A stretch of 64,000 nt of DNA from Prauserella flavalba (GTDB lineage Bacteria; Actinomycetota; Actinomycetes; Mycobacteriales; Pseudonocardiaceae): NCBI RefSeq assembly GCF_003202235.1, contig NZ_MASU01000023.1, forward strand, positions 1 to 64,000, in the 5' to 3' direction. Within the stretch, counting starts at the first letter, position 1, and every line of letters starts with the position of its first letter. Made by a program: the position numbers and the translations under genes. The notes under the pieces were generated by a model. It saw only the letters and a list, made by a program, of their open reading frames with translations, was not told where the DNA came from and did no database searches. This document shows, in pieces, positions 17,364 to 25,610 of the stretch.

Positions 17364-18902
17364 TCACCGTGGCGGGGAGGGCTCCGTTCGTGGGAGTTGG
17401 CGGCGCAGGAGTGTGGCCGAGAGGACGGCGAGTGCGGCGAAGACGGCGGCGCCGACCCAACCCACCGCGTTCAGGCCCTCGGTGAACGCCTCGCGCGCGG
17501 AGCCCAGCAGCTCGGCTCCGGTCGGCGAGGGCAGCTCGCCCGCCGCCGCGGCGGCTCCGTTCACGCCCTCCCGCGCCGACTCCGCGACGTCGGCGGGTAC
17601 CCCCGTGGGGAGCACGAGCCCCGCCCGGTACACGGCCGCGCCGAGGCTGCCGAGTGCCGCCAGCCCGAGCGCGATCCCCAGCTCGTTGCCGGTCTCCGAG
17701 ATCGACGACGCCGACCCGGCCTTCTCCGGTGGCGCCGAGCCGACGACCAGGTCCGTGCCGAGCGCCGTCGGCGGAGCCACGCCGACACACGCGAGCGTGA
17801 AGCCGACCATCAGCAGCAGCGCCCCACCGGTGCCGCTCACCTGCGTGATCACCACACAGCCCACAGCCGCGACGAGCAGCGAGACCACCAGCACGTGCGG
17901 CACCGGAAAGCGGCGGGCCAGGTGCGGCGCGAGCTGCGCACTGACGATCATGGCAAGCGCTTGCGGCGCCAGCCACAGCCCCGACTGCAACGGCGAATGC
18001 CCCGCGACCGTCTGCAGGTACTGCGGCACGTAGAGGAACGTCCCCGCCATCACGACGCCGCCGAGCATCATCACCAGCAACATCGTGCTGAACGCGCCGC
18101 GGCGGAACAGGCGGACGTCGACGAGCGGGTCGGCGAGCGTGCGCTGCCGCCACACGAACGCCACGCCCATCGCGAGCCCGCCCGCGATCGCGAGTCCCTG
18201 CGGCCAGCGCCAGCCGTGCGCGGCCAGCTCCTTGAGACCCCACACCACCGGCAGGATCGCGGCGAGCGACAGCACGACGCTGACGAGGTCGAGCCGCCCG
18301 GCCACGGGAGCCCGGTACTCCGGCAGCAGCCGCTGCCCCGCCACCAGCAGCACGAGCATCACGGGAACGCCGAGCAGGAACACCGCGCCCCACCAGAAGA
18401 ACTCGAGGATCACGCCGCCGACGATCGGGCCGACCGCGGTGCCGACCATGAAGCAACTCATCCACGCCGCGATCGCCACCGCGCGCTGGTGGGCGTCGGC
18501 GAACATGTTGCTGATCAGCGCGAGCGTGGAGGGCATGAGCGTCGCACCCGCGACACCGAGCAGCGCGCGAGCGGCGATGAGCATCTCCGCACTGGTCGAG
18601 TAGGCCGCCACCAGCGAGGCCGCGGTGAACGCGCTCGCCCCGATGAGCAGCAGCCGCCGCCTGCCGATCCGGTCGCCGAGCGTGCCCATCGTCACCAGGA
18701 AGCCGGCAACGAGGAAGCCGTAGATGTCGAGGATCCACAGCTGCTGGGTGCTGCTCGCGCCGAGGTCGGCGCTCAGGTGCGGCAGCGCCAGGAAGAGCAC
18801 GCTCATGTCGAGCGACACCAGCAACGTCGGCAGCGCCAGCATCGCGAGCCCGACCCACTCCCTGCGGCCCGCCCTCGTCGCGGGCTGTTCCATCGTCACC
18901 AT
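17364..18902 (-). CDS. DHA2-family (14-TM) MFS drug exporter
   Basis: A 512-residue proton-driven exporter of the QacA/SmvA type. Motif A is present as GTLGDRIGRRRLLL and motif C as ALLGVAGATLMPS; at least 13 hydrophobic segments can be counted. GGAGGAG lies 5 nt before ATG 18902. Divergent from the sigma factor gene across a gap with a perfect 13-bp-arm inverted repeat. The exported compound is unknown. Confidence 0.9.
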   Translation of the reverse strand: MVTMEQPATRAGRREWVGLAMLALPTLLVSLDMSVLFLALPHLSADLGASSTQQLWILDIYGFLVAGFLVTMGTLGDRIGRRRLLLIGASAFTAASLVAAYSTSAEMLIAARALLGVAGATLMPSTLALISNMFADAHQRAVAIAAWMSCFMVGTAVGPIVGGVILEFFWWGAVFLLGVPVMLVLLVAGQRLLPEYRAPVAGRLDLVSVVLSLAAILPVVWGLKELAAHGWRWPQGLAIAGGLAMGVAFVWRQRTLADPLVDVRLFRRGAFSTMLLVMMLGGVVMAGTFLYVPQYLQTVAGHSPLQSGLWLAPQALAMIVSAQLAPHLARRFPVPHVLVVSLLVAAVGCVVITQVSGTGGALLLMVGFTLACVGVAPPTALGTDLVVGSAPPEKAGSASSISETGNELGIALGLAALGSLGAAVYRAGLVLPTGVPADVAESAREGVNGAAAAAGELPSPTGAELLGSAREAFTEGLNAVGWVGAAVFAALAVLSATLLRRQLPRTEPSPPR

Positions 18903-18912
18903 CTCGGCTCCT

Positions 18913-18926
18913 CCCGTGTTCACGGG
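18913..18926. promoter_or_regulatory. CCCGTG-TT-CACGGG palindrome upstream of exporter
   Basis: A perfect 14-bp dyad just upstream of the exporter Shine-Dalgarno; could be an operator or a leader hairpin. Confidence 0.35.
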
Positions 18927-18947
18927 GGACAGACCGGGGCAGGCCGG

Positions 18948-18977
18948 AGAACTCATCGCGCCCTCGCGATGAGTTCT
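18948..18977. promoter_or_regulatory. 13-bp-arm perfect inverted repeat in divergent promoter region
   Basis: Arms AGAACTCATCGCG and CGCGATGAGTTCT separated by CCCT. It lies midway between the exporter and sigma-factor starts, a typical operator position. A related AACTCATCGCGAG stretch recurs at 20608-20620. Confidence 0.55.
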
Positions 18978-19033
18978 TCCTGTCGGTGGGGTCTGTCAGG
19001 ATGAGGACCTCGAGGCAGCGAAAGGGCACGGCC

Positions 19034-20068
19034 ATGCCGCATACCAAGGTCGACGACGAGTTCCTGCGCCAGGCGGATCCGTTCCGGCGCGAACTGCTCG
19101 CGCACTGCTACCGCATGCTCGGCTCGGCACACGACGCCGAGGACCTGGTGCAGGAGACCTACTTGCGCGCGTGGCGCGCCTACGACAGGTTCGAGGGCCG
19201 CTCGTCGCTGCGCACGTGGCTGCACCGCATCGCCACCACGGCGTGCCTGACGGCACTGGAAAGCAGGAACAAGCGGCCGATGCCCACCGGGCTCGGCGGC
19301 GGCAGCGCCGATCCCGGCGACGACCTCGCCGACCGGCCCGAGGTCCCGTGGCTGGAGCCGATCCCCGACGTGCTGGCGGGCGCCGCGCCGAGCGACCCCG
19401 CCACGATCGTCACCGAGCGGGAGAGCATCCGCCTCGCACTCGTCGCCGCGTTGCAGCACCTGCCGCCCCGGCAGCGGGCGGTGCTGATCCTGCGAGACGT
19501 TCTCAAGTGGCGGGCCGCCGAGGTCGCCGAGGCCGTCGGGGTCACCACCACGGCCGTCAACAGCATCCTGCAGCGCGCCCGCGCGCAGCTCGCGCAGGTG
19601 TCGCCGACGCCGGACGACGTCGAGGAGCCCGCCGCGGCGGACCAGCGGGAGCTGCTGGAGAAGTACGTCGACGCGTTCGAGCGCAAGGACGTACCCGCCC
19701 TCGTGGAGCTGTTCACCACCGACATCGTGTGGGAGATGCCGCCGTTCGCCTCCTGGTACTCGGGTGCCGCCGACGTGGGCACACACCTGGCCGAGCGCTG
19801 CCCGGCGCGTCCCGGCGGCGTGCTCATGGTGCCGGTGGAGGCCAACGGGCAGCCCGCGTTCGCCCAGTACCTGCGCGACCCCGAGAGTGGCGAGTTCCGG
19901 GCCTTCACGCTGCAGGTGCTCACGTTGACGCGTGGGGGAATCGGCCACGTCGCCAACTTCATGGACACGCGGCTGTTCGAGCTGTTCGGCCTGCCGCCCA
20001 CGCAGCCGTCACCCGGGGTCGCGGCCGAGGAAGGCCAGCAGCCGGTCGCCGGGGCCGGCCAGCGGTGA
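19034..20068 (+). CDS. ECF sigma factor with C-terminal SnoaL domain (SigG-like)
   Basis: A 344-residue sigma factor: region 2 (ELLAHCYRMLGSAHDAEDLVQETYLRAWR), a long linker with PTGLGGGS and EVPWLEPIPD typical of actinobacterial SigG-like proteins, region 4 (LPPRQRAVLILRDVLKWRAAEVAEAVG), then a SnoaL/NTF2-like domain (about 205-320) that regulates activity in place of an anti-sigma factor. AAAGG precedes ATG 19034. Its 3' end overlaps the convergent DinB-like gene by 60 nt. Promoter targets are unknown; the divergent exporter is a candidate. Confidence 0.9.
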   Translation: MPHTKVDDEFLRQADPFRRELLAHCYRMLGSAHDAEDLVQETYLRAWRAYDRFEGRSSLRTWLHRIATTACLTALESRNKRPMPTGLGGGSADPGDDLADRPEVPWLEPIPDVLAGAAPSDPATIVTERESIRLALVAALQHLPPRQRAVLILRDVLKWRAAEVAEAVGVTTTAVNSILQRARAQLAQVSPTPDDVEEPAAADQRELLEKYVDAFERKDVPALVELFTTDIVWEMPPFASWYSGAADVGTHLAERCPARPGGVLMVPVEANGQPAFAQYLRDPESGEFRAFTLQVLTLTRGGIGHVANFMDTRLFELFGLPPTQPSPGVAAEEGQQPVAGAGQR

Positions 20069-20566
20069 CACCGCGACCGGCGCGGCGAACCGTGAAGGCC
20101 GGTCGGCACCGCTGACGAACAGGGGCACGAGCTCCAGCAGCTCGCGCGCGAGCGCGCGCGGAATGGGGCGGTCCGCATCGCAGGCGCGGGCGACGTCCCA
20201 GCCGTGCACGGCGACCTCGACGGCGCCGGCGCCCGCGACGAGGCCGGCCGCGAGCGGGCTGCCCGCGACGGAGATCGTGCCCGCGTCACCGGCGGAGGTC
20301 CACTCGCCCATGAGGTGACAGGCCCGCTCGCGCAGGGCGCCCACGAGGTCGGCGGGGTCGCTTCGGCTGGGCGGATCGAGCGCGATGACGCCGATGTCCG
20401 CGGCCTCGGACAGCGCGAGCAGCGAGTCGTCCATGTGCCCGAGCAGGTCGCCGAGGTCCCAGCGCCGGCAAGGTGTCGCCCGGGGCAGCGTCTCGCGGCT
20501 GACCAGGCGCAGGCTTCCGAGCGTGTAGCCGATCGCCCGCTCGAGCAGGTCCACCTCGTCGCCCAT
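20009..20566 (-). CDS. DinB/maleylpyruvate-isomerase-fold protein (TIGR03086-like)
   Basis: A 185-residue four-helix-bundle protein of the mycothiol-dependent maleylpyruvate isomerase N-terminal type. Conserved features are PCRRWDLGDLLGHMDDSL near the start and VHGWDVARA in the second half; their His residues are candidate metal ligands. GGAGGT lies 6 nt before ATG 20566. Substrate and thiol dependence are unknown. Tail-to-tail overlap with the sigma factor gene. Confidence 0.8.
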   Translation of the reverse strand: MGDEVDLLERAIGYTLGSLRLVSRETLPRATPCRRWDLGDLLGHMDDSLLALSEAADIGVIALDPPSRSDPADLVGALRERACHLMGEWTSAGDAGTISVAGSPLAAGLVAGAGAVEVAVHGWDVARACDADRPIPRALARELLELVPLFVSGADRPSRFAAPVAVSPLAGPGDRLLAFLGRDPG

Positions 20567-20615
20567 CGCCCACCTCCGTCGGGAGTACAGACCGGCGAAA
20601 CCGCACAAACTCATC

Positions 20616-20699
20616 GCGAGTCGTGCACTCCGGACCGCGAGTCGTGCGCTCCCGACGGCGAGTCGTGCACTCCGGACCGCGAGTTGTGCGTTCCCGACC
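20616..20699. repeat. four tandem copies of a 21-bp repeat
   Basis: Unit GCGAGTCGTGCACTCCGGAC plus one base, four head-to-tail copies at exactly 21-bp period with a few substitutions. Located between the DinB-like gene and the SIS gene. The same unit recurs at 63940-64000. Confidence 0.85.
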
Positions 20700-20703
20700 G
20701 TGC

Positions 20704-21420
20704 CTAGAGCCCGAGGTTCAGCTCCGGGATCCGGTCCCCGTAGCGGGCGACCAGCTCGGCATTGCGCTCGTCGCCACCGGGCACGTTCGCGCTCGTCCAC
20801 AGCGGCAGCACCACGCCCCGTCGCACGGCGAGCCCGTCGAGTGCCGCGAGCAGGGCCGACCACACGTACGCGCCGAGGATCGTCGACACCGCAGCCGTCC
20901 TCGGCGCCGCGGCCGGATGCACGACGTCGCCCGGCGGTACCCCGGTGTCGAGCACCACCGTCGCGTGGTCGGCGAGCCGGGTGCCGGACCGGTCACTCGC
21001 CTGTGCCGACGCGGCCAGCGACGTCACCGCGATCACGGGCACGCCCCGCGCGAGCGCCGTCTGCGCGATCTCCACCGGGTACGGGTTGCGCCCGCTCGTG
21101 GAGAACACCACCACCACGTCGGCGGGCGTCGGCTCAGCGGCCTCGATCAACGCCCGCCCCCGCCCCGGCTCGCGTTCCGCGCCCGAGCTGCGCAGCGCGC
21201 CCAGCAGCGGCAGCACCTGCGGATCCCACAGCGGCCGGACCGCGGCGAGCCCGCCCGCGCGGTAGAACGTCTCGCACACCATCGCCAGCGAATGCCCGGC
21301 ACCGGCGGCGTACACGAGGCCGTCGCCAGCCACAGCGTCGAGTACCAGTGCCGCCGCCCGTTGGATGTCACCGTGCCGCGCGTCGAGTCCGTCGAGCAGC
21401 TCCCGGACGTTCTCCCGCAT
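20704..21420 (-). CDS. SIS-domain sugar isomerase (UPF0309-like)
   Basis: A 238-residue sugar-isomerase-domain protein. The phosphosugar-binding pattern is visible as VYAAGAGHSLAMV and VVFSTSGRNPYPVEIA. Relatives act on N-acetylated hexosamine phosphates or bind them. It is divergent from a sialidase and has a DasR-like dre motif about 50 bp upstream, so a role in amino-sugar use is inferred. Confidence 0.82.
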   Translation of the reverse strand: MRENVRELLDGLDARHGDIQRAAALVLDAVAGDGLVYAAGAGHSLAMVCETFYRAGGLAAVRPLWDPQVLPLLGALRSSGAEREPGRGRALIEAAEPTPADVVVVFSTSGRNPYPVEIAQTALARGVPVIAVTSLAASAQASDRSGTRLADHATVVLDTGVPPGDVVHPAAAPRTAAVSTILGAYVWSALLAALDGLAVRRGVVLPLWTSANVPGGDERNAELVARYGDRIPELNLGL

Positions 21421-21470
21421 GCTGGAGCCTCCTTCGATCGCCTGGTCACGCTAGAGCTCGCCAACGCGAT

Positions 21471-21482
21471 TCGTCCAGACCA
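21471..21482. promoter_or_regulatory. DasR/GntR dre-like site
   Basis: TCGTCCAGACCA matches the known dre core TGGTCTAGACCA at 10 of 12 positions. It lies in the SIS gene upstream region. Confidence 0.4.
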
Positions 21483-21491
21483 ATTTCAATC

Positions 21492-21521
21492 TTGACCACC
21501 GGCCGCGCACCACTCTAGGTT
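21492..21521 (+). promoter_or_regulatory. sialidase promoter TTGACC-N18-TAGGTT
   Basis: -35 at 21492-21497, -10 at 21516-21521; the predicted start of transcription falls inside the palindrome at 21525-21542. Confidence 0.5.
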
Positions 21522-21524
21522 CTT

Positions 21525-21542
21525 ACATAGGACGTCCTATGT
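21525..21542. promoter_or_regulatory. 18-bp perfect palindrome, candidate GntR-type operator
   Basis: ACATAGGACGTCCTATGT is fully self-complementary and overlaps the expected transcription start of the sialidase gene, so binding there would repress. Confidence 0.6.
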
Positions 21543-21576
21543 CCAGTTCACTCCCCCAGCAGCAAGGAGGCTGCCG

Positions 21577-22749
21577 ATGCCCGCTGTGTCTCGCCGCACC
21601 GCCCTCTCCCTCGCCGGAGCCACCGTGGCCGGTCTCGCACTCGCACCGTCCGCCGGCGCGGCCACCCGCGCCGCGTCGGTGCCGTTCACATCGGGCACCG
21701 AGGGCTACCACACCTTCCGCATCCCCGCGCTCGTCCGCACGGCCTCGGGCGAACTGCTCGCGTTCGCCGAGGGCCGCGTCGAGTCGGCGGGCGACACCGG
21801 CGCGATCGAGGTGGTGCTGCGGCGGTCGGCCGACGGCGGGCGCACGTGGGGCCCGCTCTCCGTGGTGTCGAGCAACGGCAACGCCACCGCGGGCAACCCG
21901 GCGCCGGTGGTGCTGGACGGCGGCGACATCGTCCTGCTCACCACGCGCAACGGCCACGTCACCGAACGGGAGATCATGGAGGGCCTAGTGTCCGAAGCGG
22001 ACACCAGGCGCGTGTTCGTGCAGCGCAGCACCGACGGCGGGCACACGTTCTCGCCCGCGCGGGAGATCACGGCGCAGGCGAAGGAACCCGGCTGGCGTTG
22101 GTACGCGACCGGACCCTGCCACGCCATCCAGCTGCGGCACGGCAGGCACGCGGGCCGCATCGTGGTGCCCGCCAACCACTCCGCCTCGCCGCGGGCGGGC
22201 TCACCCGACACCGGCGCGGAGGCGAAGTACTACGGCGGGCACTGCCTGCTCAGCGACGACGGCGGCCACACCTGGCGCATCGGCTTCACCGACACGCGCA
22301 CCGACGGCTGGATCGCCGCCAACGAGACCACCGTGGCCGAGCTGCCCGACGGCACGCTGTACTTCAACAGCCGCGACCAGGGCGAATCGCCCGCGCACCG
22401 TCTCGACGCCTACAGCAGCGACGGCGGCGAGACGCTCGACGCGCCCTACCGCGAGCAGCCCGCGCTCACAGGCCCTCGCGTGCAGGGCAGCGTGCTGCAG
22501 ACATCCAGGGGCGACGTGCTGCTGTTCGCCGGACCGTCCAATCCGGACGCCCGACGCGCGATGAGCCTCCGGGTCAGCGGCGACCGGGGTCGCACGTGGC
22601 GGACGGCGCACACCGTGTCCGACGCGCCCGCCGCGTACTCCGACCTGGTGCAGCTCGACGCCCGCACCGTCGGCCTGCTCTACGAGACCGGGACCGGCGG
22701 CAGCTACGAGACGATCGCCTTCGAGCGGCTGCCGATCCCGCGTCCCTGA
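21577..22749 (+). CDS. secreted exo-alpha-sialidase (GH33)
   Basis: A 390-residue six-bladed-propeller sialidase exported by a Tat-type signal (SRRTALSLAGATVAGLALA). The FRIPAL motif carries the catalytic-triad Arg. Five Asp-box-like motifs are visible (SADGGRTW, STDGGHTF, SDDGGHTW, SSDGGETL, SGDRGRTW). The late YSDL and YETGTGGSYE segments fit the nucleophilic Tyr region. AAGGAGG precedes the ATG. It should release terminal sialic acids from host or environmental glycans. Convergent with the amidohydrolase (4-nt gap). Confidence 0.92.
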   Translation: MPAVSRRTALSLAGATVAGLALAPSAGAATRAASVPFTSGTEGYHTFRIPALVRTASGELLAFAEGRVESAGDTGAIEVVLRRSADGGRTWGPLSVVSSNGNATAGNPAPVVLDGGDIVLLTTRNGHVTEREIMEGLVSEADTRRVFVQRSTDGGHTFSPAREITAQAKEPGWRWYATGPCHAIQLRHGRHAGRIVVPANHSASPRAGSPDTGAEAKYYGGHCLLSDDGGHTWRIGFTDTRTDGWIAANETTVAELPDGTLYFNSRDQGESPAHRLDAYSSDGGETLDAPYREQPALTGPRVQGSVLQTSRGDVLLFAGPSNPDARRAMSLRVSGDRGRTWRTAHTVSDAPAAYSDLVQLDARTVGLLYETGTGGSYETIAFERLPIPRP

Positions 22750-22753
22750 CCCG

Positions 22754-24382
22754 TCAGCTCGGCGCGTCGCCGAACTTCTCCGCCCCGTGCACGGCGCGGC
22801 CCGCGACGAACGTCGCCAGCACGCCGATGTCGCCGATCCGTTCGCTGGGCACGGTGGTGGGGTCGTCGTCGAGCAACACCAGGTCCGCGAACGCGCCCGC
22901 CGACAGGTGGCCGCGCTCGTGCTCCTGGCCGGCCGCGTAGGCGGAGTGGAGGGTGTAGGCGCGCAGGGCCTCCTCGGCGTCCACCCGCTCGTGGGTGCTC
23001 AGCACCGCACCGGCCTTGGTGGTGCGCTCGACCATCGACCGGATGCCGAGCAGCGGCGCCCCGGCCGACACGCACGGGCGATCGGAGCTGCCCGGCACCC
23101 GCAGCCCGGCGTCCACAAAGGACTTGTGCCGGTAGAGCCACGGCACGCGGTCCTCGCCGATCGCCTCGGCCATCGTGTCGCCGATCTCGTACAGGAACCG
23201 GGCCTGCGGCACCGGGACGACGTCGAGCGCGGCCATCCTGGCGAGCTGCTCGGGACGGACCATCGCCGCGTGCTCGATGCGGTGCCGCACACCGGGCCTC
23301 GGCAGCACACGCTGCGCTTCCTCGAAGGTGTCGAGCGTGAGGTCGATCGCGCGGTCACCGATCGCGTGCGCGGCGATGCGCCAGCCGCCCCTGTGCGCGG
23401 CGAGCATGCGTTCCCGCAGCACGTCGGGATCGTCCCCGAGCACGCCAAGGCCGCCATGCCCGCAGAACGGCTCCGTCACCGCGGCCGTACGGCTCGACAG
23501 CGCGCCGTCGGTGAAGATCTTCATCGGCCCGATGCGCAGGAAGTCGTCACCGAAACCCGTGCGCAGACCCAGATCGAGCCCGAAGGCGTCGCCGTGCAGC
23601 GGGTGCAGCATCTCGCTGGCGGGCATAAGCTCCACCCGCAGCGGCAGGAGCCCACGCTGTCGCGCCAGCTGGTAGGCCGCGGCCTCCGCCGGGCTGTGCC
23701 CGATCCAGCCGCCGCCGATCCCGGCCTCGGTGACGTGCGTGAGGCCCTCGGCGACGTACACGCGCGCCGCCCGGTCGATCGCCTCCACCAGCTCCTCGAC
23801 GGGGTACGGCTTGACGAGCGCGTCGACCAGCTGCTGCGCCTGCTCGGCCAGCAGGCCCGTGGGCGCACCGTCGTCGTCCAGCTCGACGACGCCGCCTTCC
23901 GGCACCTTCGCGGAGCCGTCGAGCACCCCCGCCTGCGCGAGAATGGCGCTGCTCGCCACGCACATGTGCGCCGAACGGTGCTTCAGCCACACCGGCCTGC
24001 CGCCGCCGGCCCGGTCGAGCGCGGCGCGGTCGGGATGCCCGCCGAGGACGAAGTCGTCGTAGCCGGAGCCGATCACCCAGCCGTCGGAGGGCAGGTTCGC
24101 CGCCCGCGCCGCGACCGCGTCGTAGAGCTCCTCCGGCGTGCGGCAGACCGAAAGGTCCAGCTCCGCCAGCGAAAGGCCGTACCACACCATGTGGTTGTGC
24201 GCGTCGGCGAAGCCGGGGGTGAGCACGGCACCGTCGCCGTCGACGACGTGCCGCGCGGTCAGCCCCTCGACCTCCTCGTCGACGCCGACGATGCGGCCGT
24301 TCAGCACGCCGACCGTGTGCGCGCGGGGCCGGTCACCGGTCAGGGTCAACGCCCGCACGTCACGCAGCAGCAAGTCCAGCAT
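22754..24382 (-). CDS. YtcJ-like metal-dependent amidohydrolase
   Basis: A 542-residue amidohydrolase-3 family enzyme. First metal motif DAHNHMVW, carboxylated-Lys region near GPMKIFTDGAL, His ligands in AAHAIGDRA and HRIEHAAMV, and the C-terminal HLSAGAFADLVLLDDDP of composite-domain amidohydrolases. Substrate unknown (N-substituted formamide or exoenzyme-like amides are known in the group). Confidence 0.88.
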   Translation of the reverse strand: MLDLLLRDVRALTLTGDRPRAHTVGVLNGRIVGVDEEVEGLTARHVVDGDGAVLTPGFADAHNHMVWYGLSLAELDLSVCRTPEELYDAVAARAANLPSDGWVIGSGYDDFVLGGHPDRAALDRAGGGRPVWLKHRSAHMCVASSAILAQAGVLDGSAKVPEGGVVELDDDGAPTGLLAEQAQQLVDALVKPYPVEELVEAIDRAARVYVAEGLTHVTEAGIGGGWIGHSPAEAAAYQLARQRGLLPLRVELMPASEMLHPLHGDAFGLDLGLRTGFGDDFLRIGPMKIFTDGALSSRTAAVTEPFCGHGGLGVLGDDPDVLRERMLAAHRGGWRIAAHAIGDRAIDLTLDTFEEAQRVLPRPGVRHRIEHAAMVRPEQLARMAALDVVPVPQARFLYEIGDTMAEAIGEDRVPWLYRHKSFVDAGLRVPGSSDRPCVSAGAPLLGIRSMVERTTKAGAVLSTHERVDAEEALRAYTLHSAYAAGQEHERGHLSAGAFADLVLLDDDPTTVPSERIGDIGVLATFVAGRAVHGAEKFGDAPS

Positions 24383-24437
24383 CCGTGTCCTCTCACGCCA
24401 GGTTGTCCTACCGTCAACGGCAGCCTAGGCGCATGGT

Positions 24438-24455
24438 GCACGGCCGGGGCCGTGC
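24438..24455 (-). terminator. GC-rich hairpin terminator
   Basis: Arms GCACGGCC and GGCCGTGC with a GG loop, 20 nt past the stop of the PRC-barrel gene on the minus strand; no clear U tract, as common in actinobacteria. Confidence 0.5.
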
Positions 24456-24474
24456 CCGTCGAGGACTCCGGAGG

Positions 24475-25431
24475 TCACTTCCCGCGGCGGTCTCCCTTCA
24501 CGGTGTGGTCGTCGATGTCGATCTGTTCCTTGCGCACCTCGTCGGTGATCGTCTGCTCCTCGGTGACCTGTTCGGTGCCGATGCGCACACGCTCCACGGG
24601 CACGGTCTCCTTCTTCACGACGGGCCGCTCGGCGTGCAGGATGACCTCCTGCTCGTCCTCGCCGATCTTGGCGCTGCCGTCGTGGATGCCGTCGGTGATC
24701 GGCTCGCGCTCGATCCGCACCTCCTCGTGGCTGACGGGCACGCTGATCTGCTGCTCCTCGGTGACGACGTGCTTGCGCAGGCGCACGCGACCGGTCTCGA
24801 CCTGCTCGGTGGAGACCTTGAGCTGCTCCTCGCTGCGGGTCATGGACTCGCCCGTGGCGCCCTTCGACCGGTCCCGCTGCCGGCCACGCAGGCTCTCGGC
24901 GCCCGACATGCGCTGGCCCTGACGCTCACCGGCCTGGCCCGCTAGCTGTCCTGCCGCTTGACCGGTGGGCTGGGCGGCCGCGTGCCTGCCGGACTGGGTC
25001 ATGGACTCGGTCGGCTGGGTGGCCTGGTCGCTGCCGGAGCGCGTGCCCATGCCCTGCATGCCGGCCATCGACTGACGTTCGTCCTTGCCGCGGCGGGCGT
25101 TCTCCATCGTGCTGCGCGGCGCGGGCAGATCGTAGTAGCGGTAGAGCTCGACGCTCTCCTCCTGCGAGAGGTGCCCGTCGGCCTCGATCCTCGGAGCGTC
25201 GGACACCTTGTCCTTCGCGACCTGGACGTGCAGCCCGTCGGAGTCGAGGCTGGCGCCGCGGAGGGGCACGAAGCTCTCCTTCTGACCGAACATTCCGGTC
25301 CGCACCGTGACCCATTCGGGCTCGTGGGTGTCGTCGGCGAGGTAGACGGTGCCCACCTTGCCGATCTTGCTTCCGCGCTGGTCGACGACCGTGCTGTCGA
25401 CGAGATCGTCCGGCCTCATGGTGTGGGTCAT
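24475..25431 (-). CDS. PRC-barrel and DUF2382 stress-response protein
   Basis: About 318 residues: N-terminal PRC barrel (IGKVGTVYLADDTHEPEWVTVRTG), a Gln/Gly/Met-rich low-complexity linker (about 115-200) and a C-terminal DUF2382 domain with repeated strand pairs (EEQQISVPVSHEEVRIEREP, VVKKETVPVERVRIG). Relatives are general-stress proteins of unknown biochemistry. AGAGG supports ATG 25431, with GTG 25437 as alternative. Confidence 0.88.
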   Translation of the reverse strand: MTHTMRPDDLVDSTVVDQRGSKIGKVGTVYLADDTHEPEWVTVRTGMFGQKESFVPLRGASLDSDGLHVQVAKDKVSDAPRIEADGHLSQEESVELYRYYDLPAPRSTMENARRGKDERQSMAGMQGMGTRSGSDQATQPTESMTQSGRHAAAQPTGQAAGQLAGQAGERQGQRMSGAESLRGRQRDRSKGATGESMTRSEEQLKVSTEQVETGRVRLRKHVVTEEQQISVPVSHEEVRIEREPITDGIHDGSAKIGEDEQEVILHAERPVVKKETVPVERVRIGTEQVTEEQTITDEVRKEQIDIDDHTVKGDRRGK

Positions 25432-25610
25432 GATCACGGTTCCTCTCGGTTGCCGTTGTCACTGACCCGATGGGGATCCGGGAGGCACTGAGCGAATGCC
25501 CGAGGCCCCGGGACGGCAACCGTGGAACCGCTCATGTGGGTGAAGTGCATGCTGTCCAGCGGAAGACGGCTCCTGCCTCGAGCGACCGGATCGGGGAACA
25601 CTGTTGCCTC

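Noticed and set aside
20616-20699. Tandem 21-bp repeats as a CRISPR array
   Set aside because: Copies are directly adjacent with no spacers, and no cas genes are present.
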